A stretch of 64,000 bases of DNA from DASRHT01 sp035650355. GTDB lineage: Bacteria > Chloroflexota > Ktedonobacteria > Ktedonobacterales > Ktedonobacteraceae. The DNA is taken from the NCBI GenBank assembly GCA_035650355.1, contig DASRHT010000122.1:1-64000 (forward strand). The letters are read 5' to 3'. Shown here piece after piece: positions 1 through 7,446 of this stretch (its first letter is position 1; each line of letters starts with the position of its first letter). The translations under genes and the position numbers were made by a program. A model generated the notes under the pieces. It searched no databases and was not told the DNA's origin. It saw only the letters and a program-made list of their open reading frames with translations.

Positions 1-28
1 TAGTCAGAAGCAGCCGACAAAGGGGAAA

Positions 29-490
29 GTGCAGGTAGGGGACCAGGCTCCAGATTTTACTCTTCCGACCCTCTCAGGGAAGCAGGTGAGCCTGAGCGAA
101 TTTCTTGGCAAGAAAGACATCGTCTTATACTTTTATCCAAAAGACAACACTCCAGGCTGCACGGCAGAGGCATGCGCGTTCCGCGATAGCTATGAGACCT
201 TCAAGGACGCGGGCGCCGAAGTCATTGGCGTCAGCTCCGATTCCGTGGCATCGCATGAACAATTTGCCAAACAGCATCGTCTCCCCTTTGTGCTATTGAG
301 CGACGCTGGTGGCGCTGTGAGAAAACTGTACGGTGTCCCTGCTACCCTGGGTCTGTTGCCAGGACGCGTGACTTATGTGATCGACAAACAGGGCATTGTG
401 CGTTACATTTTTAACTCGTTACTGGGGGCCGAGAAACACGTCTCCGAGGCGCTTAAAACGCTCCAGTCGTTTCAAAAAACCAATGTCTGA
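29..490 (+). CDS. bcp: Thiol peroxidase, Bcp/AhpC-TSA peroxiredoxin
   Basis: Reduces hydrogen peroxide and organic hydroperoxides in the cytoplasm with thiols as electron source. The 153-residue length is normal for the Bcp (PrxQ) family. The N-terminal GDQAPDFTLP and the TPGCTAEAC motif are typical: Cys44 is the predicted peroxidatic cysteine and Cys49 the resolving one, the five-residue spacing seen in E. coli Bcp. No signal peptide or membrane segment is visible. The start used is a GTG with GGGG only three bases upstream, so spacing is tight. The frame stays open to the left edge (reading SQKQPTKGK before this start), so a start outside the window is possible. No operon partner is visible. 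Confidence 0.88.
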   Translation: MQVGDQAPDFTLPTLSGKQVSLSEFLGKKDIVLYFYPKDNTPGCTAEACAFRDSYETFKDAGAEVIGVSSDSVASHEQFAKQHRLPFVLLSDAGGAVRKLYGVPATLGLLPGRVTYVIDKQGIVRYIFNSLLGAEKHVSEALKTLQSFQKTNV

Positions 491-539
491 ACCTCTTTCC
501 TGATGCTTAAACAGCCATCCAATCACATACTCGCATAAA

Positions 540-574
540 GAGGCCGGGGAACGAAATGCTCGCTCCCTGGCCTC
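540..574. terminator. Hairpin after peroxiredoxin gene
   Basis: GAGGCCGGGGA (540-550) pairs with TCCCTGGCCTC (564-574) over eleven base pairs with one G.T, with a 13-base loop. It lies 50 bases after the peroxiredoxin stop. No T-run follows, so it may be a 3' end stabiliser or a factor-dependent terminator rather than a classical intrinsic one. Confidence 0.4.
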
Positions 575-634
575 CTGTCATTGCTCTCCGTTAACATGAT
601 CTTAGCCACTACTTAACATAACTATGGTAACATT

Positions 635-659
635 GTAGGGGCAGGTCTTGCATCTGCCC
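635..659. repeat. Short GTAGGGGCA palindrome
   Basis: GTAGGGGCAG and CTGCCC form a small hairpin (stem 639-644 with 654-659). It belongs by its GTAGGGGCA end to the dispersed palindromic repeats seen elsewhere in the window (42901, 54051, 61728). The 491-738 gap otherwise holds only the hairpin at 540 and the ribosome binding site of the next gene. Confidence 0.4.
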
Positions 660-738
660 AAAAACGCACACCGGCCAGAAAACACGCATAAGACGTGCAT
701 GAAGGAAAGCGTCAAAGAACAAGAATGGAGGGAATCAT

Positions 739-2259
739 TTGAAGATTTTGCGAATCAGGAACATCATGATCGCCGTATCAATACTGGCGATGTTGCTGTT
801 CAGCTCTGCTGCCGCTGTGGCATCACCTGCCAATAATCGTGCGGGGACGGCGACTCCGATTAAACATCTGGTGGTGATATTTCAGGAAAATGTCTCGTTT
901 GATCACTATTTCGGTACTTATCCCTTCGCTTTAAACCCTGCCGGGGAGCCGCACTTTCAGGCATCGTCCGATACCCCCTCGGTCAATGGGCTGACCCAGG
1001 CGCTGCTTACCAACAATCCCAACGCCGCCAATCCGCAGCGGCTCGACCGCTCTCAACCGATCACCTGCGACCAGGATCACACCTACACGGATGAGCAGAA
1101 AGCCTTCGATCATGGGCTGATGGATAAATTTGTTGAGTCGGTAAGCGGCGGCGGCTGCACCGACAAAACCACGGTGATGGACTACTACGATGGCAACACT
1201 GTAACGGCCATGTGGAATTACGCGCAGCACTTTGCGTTGAGCGATAATTCCTTTGGCTCCACTTTCGGTCCCTCCGCGCCGGGGGCGATCAATCTGATCT
1301 CCGGTCAGACTCACGGCGTTACTCCCGCGGCTATTCCAGGTCTGGTTTCTAACGGTACTCTCATTGGCGATGCCCGGCCCTTCTTCGATGCCTGCTCCGT
1401 AGGCCCGACCGTGGCATTTAGTGGCACGAACGTTGGCGACCTTTTGAATGCGCAGGGGGTCACCTGGGGTTGGTTCCAGGGCGGCTTCCGCCCATCTTCG
1501 GTTGTCAACGGCGTTGTGACCTGTGGCACTGCTCATCAGAACGTCGGAGGCGCGACCATTACCGATTATATCCCGCATCATGAGCCGTTCCAGTACTATC
1601 AGTCAACCGCCAACCCCAATCACCTGCCCCCTTCGTCTGTGGCAATGATTGGCAAAACCGATCAGGCAAACCACCAGTACGATCTTTCGGACTTCTGGGC
1701 CGCCGCCGATTCCGGTCATATGCCTGCGGTGAACTTCCTGAAAGCGCGCGCCTTCCAGGATGGTCACGCTGGCTACTCGGACCCCCTCGACGAGCAAAAC
1801 TTCCTGGTGGATACGATCAACCACTTGCAGAAGCTGCCGACCTGGCGCGATACTGCCGTGGTAATCGCTTACGACGACTCTGATGGCTGGTATGACCATG
1901 TTATTGGTCCCATTGTGAACCATTCCAGCGATCCCAATGATGCCCTGACCGGCCCCGGACAGTGCGGCGCCGCTCGCGTGGGCGCGTTCGAGGGGCGTTG
2001 CGGCTATGGCCCGCGCCTGCCCTTGCTGGTCATCTCTCCCTTTGCTAAAGAGAACTTTGTCGATCACTCCGTAACGGATCAGTCCTCAATTCTGCGCTTC
2101 ATTGAAGATAACTGGAAGACGGGCAGAATTGGCAATCAGTCGTTCGATGCAATCGCGGGCAGCCTGAACAATATGTTCAATTTCTCGCGTGATGACGAGG
2201 CTGGCAAATTGTTCCTGAATCCTTCAACCGGCGAAGTTGTCCAGCATGGTGATGATTAG
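739..2259 (+). CDS. Secreted phospholipase C / acid phosphatase-like phosphoesterase
   Basis: Predicted exported phosphoesterase of the PF04185 family, which includes non-specific phospholipases C and AcpA-type acid phosphatases. Residues 1-29 form a signal peptide (basic start, hydrophobic core, AVA-SP cleavage region). The family signature ENVSFDHYFG is at residues 50-59, and a metal-binding DDSDGWYDH stretch lies near 378-386. The late GYGPRLPLLVISPFA segment also matches the family. The start is TTG at 739, preceded by GGAGGGA at 727-733; an ATG at 766 would cut into the signal peptide. At 506 residues it has a single catalytic domain and no C-terminal PLC repeats. It is monocistronic, ending at a strong terminator. 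Substrate (phospholipid or other phosphoester) cannot be told from sequence; phosphate scavenging is likely. Confidence 0.85.
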   Translation: MKILRIRNIMIAVSILAMLLFSSAAAVASPANNRAGTATPIKHLVVIFQENVSFDHYFGTYPFALNPAGEPHFQASSDTPSVNGLTQALLTNNPNAANPQRLDRSQPITCDQDHTYTDEQKAFDHGLMDKFVESVSGGGCTDKTTVMDYYDGNTVTAMWNYAQHFALSDNSFGSTFGPSAPGAINLISGQTHGVTPAAIPGLVSNGTLIGDARPFFDACSVGPTVAFSGTNVGDLLNAQGVTWGWFQGGFRPSSVVNGVVTCGTAHQNVGGATITDYIPHHEPFQYYQSTANPNHLPPSSVAMIGKTDQANHQYDLSDFWAAADSGHMPAVNFLKARAFQDGHAGYSDPLDEQNFLVDTINHLQKLPTWRDTAVVIAYDDSDGWYDHVIGPIVNHSSDPNDALTGPGQCGAARVGAFEGRCGYGPRLPLLVISPFAKENFVDHSVTDQSSILRFIEDNWKTGRIGNQSFDAIAGSLNNMFNFSRDDEAGKLFLNPSTGEVVQHGDD

Positions 2260-2286
2260 TCGAGAAGAACGATAACGATTGGCAAA

Positions 2287-2325
2287 AGAACCTGGGTCGA
2301 GCAATCTATTCCCAGGTTCTTTTTT
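2287..2325 (+). terminator. Rho-independent terminator
   Basis: AGAACCTGGG (2287-2296) pairs perfectly with CCCAGGTTCT (2311-2320), loop of 14 bases, followed directly by a T-run ending at 2325. It sits 27 bases after the phosphoesterase stop and separates it from the convergent P450 gene. Confidence 0.9.
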
Positions 2326-2340
2326 GATGGAAAAAGAGGT

Positions 2341-3585
2341 TTACTGCTGTGGACGGAACTCTACCGGCAATGATAGCAGTCCACGCAACGAATAGTTCGG
2401 ACGGAACTCGGGCGTTTCGACCGTCATTGTGAGATCCTGCAAGCGCCTGACGATGGTATCAAAGGCGATCTGGCTTTCCAGGCGAGCCAGAGCGGCACCA
2501 ATGCAGTAGTGAATGCCATACCCAAAGCCAAGCGAACGACCAGGAGGGCGGTTAATATCCAGCTTTTCGGGCTCGGGAAACTTTTCGGGGTCGCGGTTGG
2601 CCGCTCCGACCATAAGATAGATGCTGCCCTCTTTAGGAATATCGACTCCCCTGATAGTCACATCCTGTTTGGCCTGGCGAGCGAGCGTATGCACCGGGCT
2701 GACGTAGCGCAGCAACTCTTCGACTGCTGCGGGCGTTTTAGCCGGATCGGCGCGCAGTTGCGCTAACTGCTCAGGATTTTGCAGCAGGTAAGAGAGGCCG
2801 ACGGCGATCAGATTAGCGGTGGTTTCATGACCGGCGAAGAGCAGAAAGTTGGTCGCGATCACAATTTCATCCTCGCTCAGCATATCGCCATTTTCTTCGG
2901 CCTGCACCATCTTAGTGAGCAGGTCTTCGCCCGGATGCTTGCGTCGTTCCGCCATCAAGCTTTTGAGGTATGTTGAGACGTCGTTAAAGATACCTGCCAG
3001 CTTTTGCCAGTTCTCGCCGCCCGCGAAGAGGATTGTGGCGACAAATTCATTGATGGCGTCTGCGCTGGCCTTGATATAGGGGCGCCCGCTTCTCGGGATG
3101 CCCAGCAGATCGAGGATCACGTTAGAGGGTAGGGGATAGGCCAGGTCGGCCACAACATCCATTTGACCTGTGGCTATCCGTTGATCAATTAATTCATCGA
3201 CCAGCCTCTGGATCGTCGGTCGGAACGACTCCAGCATGCGAGGGGTGAACGTTTTCATCATCAGGGTACGCTGCCGCGTATGGCCCGGGGGGTCCATGCC
3301 CTGTAGATTATAAGCGAGAAAGGGTACGATCTGCTTCAAATACTGGCTTTTCTCATCATCGCCGGTAAAGCCGACGCGCTCTGGCATCTCTGACCAGATG
3401 TCGGAGGAAAAGCGCCGATGGTCAGAGAAGACCATATGCACATCATCGTATCTAGTGAGCATAAAGCAATTGAACATCTGGTTCCAATGTACAGGCTCAT
3501 GCTCCCTTAGATACGCGTAGACCGGGTAAGGATCTTGAATAGTTGCGAAAAAATTGTCTAGCTCCAGCGTTGTTTCTGCCGTCAT
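2341..3585 (-). CDS. Cytochrome P450
   Basis: Soluble bacterial class I-type P450 of 414 residues. The oxygen-binding I-helix motif AGHETT is at residues 251-256, the K-helix ExxR as EELLR, and the haem loop FGYGIHYCIG carries the axial ligand Cys361. The start chosen is the ATG at 3585, which has GGAGGG eight bases upstream; the frame is open 20 codons further but without a ribosome site. No redox partner lies next to it; the only ferredoxin in the window is at 30.8 kb. A 6-6-6 palindrome 50 bases upstream may control it. Substrate unknown: the sequence resembles CYP107-like bacterial oxidases in general layout, which hydroxylate many secondary metabolites and fatty acids. Confidence 0.93.
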   Translation of the reverse strand: MTAETTLELDNFFATIQDPYPVYAYLREHEPVHWNQMFNCFMLTRYDDVHMVFSDHRRFSSDIWSEMPERVGFTGDDEKSQYLKQIVPFLAYNLQGMDPPGHTRQRTLMMKTFTPRMLESFRPTIQRLVDELIDQRIATGQMDVVADLAYPLPSNVILDLLGIPRSGRPYIKASADAINEFVATILFAGGENWQKLAGIFNDVSTYLKSLMAERRKHPGEDLLTKMVQAEENGDMLSEDEIVIATNFLLFAGHETTANLIAVGLSYLLQNPEQLAQLRADPAKTPAAVEELLRYVSPVHTLARQAKQDVTIRGVDIPKEGSIYLMVGAANRDPEKFPEPEKLDINRPPGRSLGFGYGIHYCIGAALARLESQIAFDTIVRRLQDLTMTVETPEFRPNYSLRGLLSLPVEFRPQQ

Positions 3586-3635
3586 GATGTTCCCTCCATG
3601 CCTGATCGACGGTGATCTTGTAACCACCAGAACGA

Positions 3636-3653
3636 GGTATATCACTCTATACC
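3636..3653. promoter_or_regulatory. Candidate operator palindrome
   Basis: GGTATA-TCACTC-TATACC is a perfect 6-bp inverted repeat with a 6-bp spacer. It lies between the divergent P450 and 2H-protein genes, 51 bases before the P450 start. Its form suits a dimeric repressor; the regulator is not identified. Confidence 0.4.
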
Positions 3654-3809
3654 CAATACTATCTCATGGACGATGGTATTGCAAAGCCAGCAGGGCTTTG
3701 CAGTTGTTTGGAATATGCTCAAGCTCGTCTCTACGGCATATGATATACTTGAGCATAGTCATGTGAAGTTCAATTGCCGACATAAAATGGGATAGGAGCA
3801 ACAATCTGC

Positions 3810-4529
3810 ATGCCGAAGTTCGCGGTGTATTACGTGCCTGAGCCCGAAGATGAATTTTATCATCTGGGTAGCTCTCTGCTTGGCTATGATGTCCGCACAC
3901 GCCAGGAAGTGCTGCTCCCATCCGATCTCCAGGCGCAATTTGGACAGCTCCAGAGCGCAGCGGAGTGGACCATTCACGCGCGTCCCTTTGGCTTGCATCT
4001 GACCATCACCGATTCGCTAACCTGCGATTGGGCGGCGCTGCCAAAAGTTGAGCGCGAACTGGAGGCACTGCTCGCATGCTTTGACCCTTCTCACCCATTT
4101 ACATTGCAGCGCCGCGAAGATACTCCGGTAGCGAGCTGGGGCAGGCCGGGGAAGCTGAGCATAGTGCTCCTCTATGAGCCGAACGAGTATTTGTGTATAT
4201 TGCATACGCTACTGGTGGCTCGCATCAACGCGTTCGGCACGGGGTCGGGCTATCTCCAGAGCTATTTTGCTCATCCTCGTAAACATGAGATGCCATCGCA
4301 TCGCGCGCAACAGATTCGCCTGTTCTACAGCCCGACCGTGCTGGACAACTGGACTCCCCACTTTACCATCTTTAATCCCTATACCGGCGATGAGCCTGAG
4401 CAGACTGCATCAATGCTCGCCAATATCTTCGCACCGTTCAAACGCTTTACCTTGCGTTCCATCTGCCTCTTCCTCCTGCGCGACGAGCAGTCGTCTTGGC
4501 AGATCTATCGCGAGTTCCAGTTGCCCTAA
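3810..4529 (+). CDS. 2H phosphoesterase-like protein (DUF1045-type)
   Basis: 239 residues with two HxT motifs, His63-Leu-Thr65 (HLTI) and His184-Phe-Thr186 (HFTI), the hallmark of the 2H phosphoesterase fold that opens 2',3'- or 1'',2''-cyclic phosphates or acts on phosphoesters. The N-terminus (KFAVYYVPEP, then LGSSLLGYD, then RPFGLHLTI) resembles DUF1045 proteins, some of which sit in phosphonate operons. No phosphonate genes are visible here, so that role is not supported. ATG start with GGAG about 13 bases upstream. Its TAA overlaps by four bases the stop of the convergent ABC permease gene. Soluble, no signal peptide. Confidence 0.65.
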   Translation: MPKFAVYYVPEPEDEFYHLGSSLLGYDVRTRQEVLLPSDLQAQFGQLQSAAEWTIHARPFGLHLTITDSLTCDWAALPKVERELEALLACFDPSHPFTLQRREDTPVASWGRPGKLSIVLLYEPNEYLCILHTLLVARINAFGTGSGYLQSYFAHPRKHEMPSHRAQQIRLFYSPTVLDNWTPHFTIFNPYTGDEPEQTASMLANIFAPFKRFTLRSICLFLLRDEQSSWQIYREFQLP

Positions 4530-7432
4530 TCCTCATTGAGACGCAAAGTCTGGCTGATTGAAGGACGCGAGACGATCCACGCCATTAACACCAGCGCCGC
4601 CAGACAGATCATTGCCAGCCCGCCCAACAGTAGTAATAGCTGCTGCTCTGGGATCTGCGTCTGCACAGGTGGTATATCGTAAGGGTTGAAGCTGGCGCTC
4701 GCGCCGGTAAGATCGAGCAGAGAAACGATAGGCGACACAAAGTTAATCAGCCCTATTCCCAGGCCAGCACCCAGCAGGAACGCCAGCAGATAGGCAAAAC
4801 CTTGCTCCCAGAGCAGGACGGCAGCGATCTGGCGCGGCCTCATTCCCAGGGCGCGGATCACGGCGAAGCTGGTGCGTCGGCTAGCTGCATTGAGCCAGGA
4901 CGAGAGTAATGTGCCGATCAGAGCCAGGATGATCGCTACTGCCACTCCTGCGCCCAGCATCCCGATGATATCAAGATGCGCTCCACTCTGCTGATTAGCT
5001 GTAGTAAGCATGCGGCGATCATTGAGATCGGGGAGCGCCTGCCGTATGCTGCTAAGCGAAGCGGTGTCATCGTCGCTGCGCAACCAGACGAAATTGGGCG
5101 AGAGCGTTTTGCCGCTATTTTTGGCGTACACGGTGGCATAGCTTTGATAATCGACCAGCAGGCCGATCCCCCGGTCGGGCGACACGGGTGTGTCATAGAT
5201 GCTGGGAAGGTAGCTAACCTCCGCCTGCGCTATAAAACGCATGTGCAGCGAACCATCATCGCTCATTGGCAGCGTGAAGCTATCGCCCTGCGAAAGATGG
5301 AGTTGTTGCCACAGAGCTGCATCGACCAGGGCGTAAACGACATTGCCCGTGGAAGCGTCGGTGCGATGCGTAATAAGCTGCTCGGTCAGAGCAGAGAGCG
5401 ATTGAGACGAATTCTGTGTGGACCAGAGCGCCGTACGCGCGTACGTATCGGCGTCAACCGCCATGATGCGAATATCCCCGGCGTCACGATTAATATGACT
5501 GGCATAGCCAATGGTGGCAGACTGAACCCCTGAGAGCTGGCTATATTGGGTCTTCAATGTGTCAAACGTTTTGCCGCTATCGGTAGCCGGAAGGAAGCCG
5601 CTAAAATCCGCTCCCACTGCGAAAGTGGCGGCATCGGGGCCGCGCTGATTGTTGGTTGCAATCAGTGTAAGACAGAAGCAGGAGGAGGCGATAGCCAGCA
5701 TTAATAGGGCGATGATGCGCGCTGCAGGACCTGATGCGCGCTCCATCTGGGCGAAAGCCAGCACTGCCGGCGCGCTGCGTCTTTTCGTTACCAGAGCCGT
5801 TATCAGGCGCAGGATGCGAGGGAAGAGGCGCAGGAACAGCATGAGCAGGGCCGCGACAAGCAGCGGAGGCGCGATAAAGCTCAGACCGCGCAAAAGATTA
5901 TAAAGGACGGGATCGAATGTCTGCGTTGCGGCGATAGTTTGCCAGAAGTAGACATAAACAATGGAGCCTACCACAATGAAGGCGATAGCCAGAAAATCCA
6001 GGTGGAGACGCCGCCAGAGCGGTATGCGTCTGCTGCGCGAGACCTCGTGGCGTAATGTGACGATATCTAACTTCGATGCGCGGCTGATCGCTACAATCAT
6101 CACAAAAAGAGCTGCGAGCACCGCGATTATAGCAAACCACTTCACATCAAGCGCGGCCTGAATGGGATCGCTGGCAATCGCGTCCAGCGCTTGCTGGTTA
6201 GCAGGCGTAAGCAGCGCCTGCGCGGTCACGCGCACCAGTATGATCGCCAGTATCGGGCCGATCAGCAGAGCAGCCAGCCCCAATGCGACGCCTTGCGCGA
6301 CGAAAGCGCCGAAAATGTGCTGCCGCGCTGCTCCCCGGCTGCGCAGCATCGCAATAATCGCAGCCTGGCGCTCCACCAGCATATTCGCTAGCATGCCAAC
6401 CAGAAAAAGCACAATGGCGAGAAGCAGCAGCAGCAGGAACGTAGCCACAACCTCCAGCACTACAACCTGCTGGCTGTAGCTGCTCAAAATGTCGAAGAGC
6501 GCCCCGCCAGGGAAGGCAAATGTTACGCCGTTGATATGCGTTAACCCTTCGTTGATCTGTGAGCGCAGGTCTGAAGCCTGTTGCGCCAGCGCGGCTATGT
6601 TATTCGCATCAAGCCGCGAGGCAGCAAAGGGATAGCTCCAGAAGAGGCGAACGGCAGATTTTTCCGACCTGATTTGCAGATTGGCGAGATTCGCTCTGAT
6701 AGCCTCGCTGGTTGCCAGCGCACTATACGCGGTCTGCCCATTGTCGAAGGTAAGGAGCGAGCTAAAGGGCGTTGCATCTGGCAGCCAGAAAGGATCATGG
6801 CTCGCTTTTTGCGCGATAATGCCAACAACCTGCAACTTCCATGCTTGAGCGTTAAATGTGTCGGGATAATGGCCCTGGATAACGCTGCCAACGTGTACAT
6901 GCAGGGTGTCGGCGGCATTCTGTGTCAGGGCAACCTCTATAGTGTCGTCGCTCGTCTCCTGTGGCAGTCGTCCCTGTAGCACATCAGTATGTTGCGTGGT
7001 CTGCGCAGGATCGTAGCCGTCAAGGATGAGCGCGGATGGCTTCGTGCTGCCCACAACGAGCGTATCTAATGGCGGCGTTTGCAGCATCATGCCGGGCGAG
7101 CCTTGCAGGTAAGTGCTAAAGCTGCTCTGCTTCAGCACTTGATCAATGTGCTGCCCAATCTGCTGGATCTGCTGCTCCGTGGGGGCGATGCTGGCAACCT
7201 GAATCAGCATGTTCTGCCCATCGGCAGCCTGCGCCACGGCCTGACGTAGATCCGCGCTGATGGCTACCCGCGAGAAGAGCGGCGGCGCGCAGGCAAGCAC
7301 AACCATCGCCAGCATGCCCAGCCATGTGACGAACAAAAATCTCCACATCTGCTTGAAACGCCAGCGAGCCAGCTTCGCAATCGCGGGCAACAGGCGCAGG
7401 CTATTCTGTCTTGCAAGCATTGGTATTGCCAT
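4526..7432 (-). CDS. FtsX/MacB-type ABC transporter permease (paralogue 2)
   Basis: Large permease (968 residues) of the MacB/LolC/FtsX class: an N-terminal helix (FLFVTWLGMLAMVVLACAPP), a long extracytoplasmic domain, a first three-helix FtsX unit near residue 330-470, further helices, a second extracytoplasmic domain, and a C-terminal FtsX unit ending SISQTLRLNED. Such proteins do not import; they transmit ATPase strokes to push out substrates or lipoproteins. Start chosen at ATG 7432, preceded by AAGGAG that overlaps the end of the upstream gene; the frame continues upstream but only as a shadow of that gene. It is a tandem paralogue of the next permease, sharing almost the same termini, so the pair probably forms a heterodimer served by the ATPases at 10.4-12.5 kb. 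Last gene of the operon. Confidence 0.85.
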   Translation of the reverse strand: MAIPMLARQNSLRLLPAIAKLARWRFKQMWRFLFVTWLGMLAMVVLACAPPLFSRVAISADLRQAVAQAADGQNMLIQVASIAPTEQQIQQIGQHIDQVLKQSSFSTYLQGSPGMMLQTPPLDTLVVGSTKPSALILDGYDPAQTTQHTDVLQGRLPQETSDDTIEVALTQNAADTLHVHVGSVIQGHYPDTFNAQAWKLQVVGIIAQKASHDPFWLPDATPFSSLLTFDNGQTAYSALATSEAIRANLANLQIRSEKSAVRLFWSYPFAASRLDANNIAALAQQASDLRSQINEGLTHINGVTFAFPGGALFDILSSYSQQVVVLEVVATFLLLLLLAIVLFLVGMLANMLVERQAAIIAMLRSRGAARQHIFGAFVAQGVALGLAALLIGPILAIILVRVTAQALLTPANQQALDAIASDPIQAALDVKWFAIIAVLAALFVMIVAISRASKLDIVTLRHEVSRSRRIPLWRRLHLDFLAIAFIVVGSIVYVYFWQTIAATQTFDPVLYNLLRGLSFIAPPLLVAALLMLFLRLFPRILRLITALVTKRRSAPAVLAFAQMERASGPAARIIALLMLAIASSCFCLTLIATNNQRGPDAATFAVGADFSGFLPATDSGKTFDTLKTQYSQLSGVQSATIGYASHINRDAGDIRIMAVDADTYARTALWSTQNSSQSLSALTEQLITHRTDASTGNVVYALVDAALWQQLHLSQGDSFTLPMSDDGSLHMRFIAQAEVSYLPSIYDTPVSPDRGIGLLVDYQSYATVYAKNSGKTLSPNFVWLRSDDDTASLSSIRQALPDLNDRRMLTTANQQSGAHLDIIGMLGAGVAVAIILALIGTLLSSWLNAASRRTSFAVIRALGMRPRQIAAVLLWEQGFAYLLAFLLGAGLGIGLINFVSPIVSLLDLTGASASFNPYDIPPVQTQIPEQQLLLLLGGLAMICLAALVLMAWIVSRPSISQTLRLNED

Positions 7433-7446
7433 AATGAGAGCACTCC

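Noticed and set aside
931..1581. 216-codon minus-strand open frame over the phosphoesterase gene
   Set aside because: Complement of a gene with clear family motifs; composition is arginine/glycine-rich shadow and no ribosome site precedes it.
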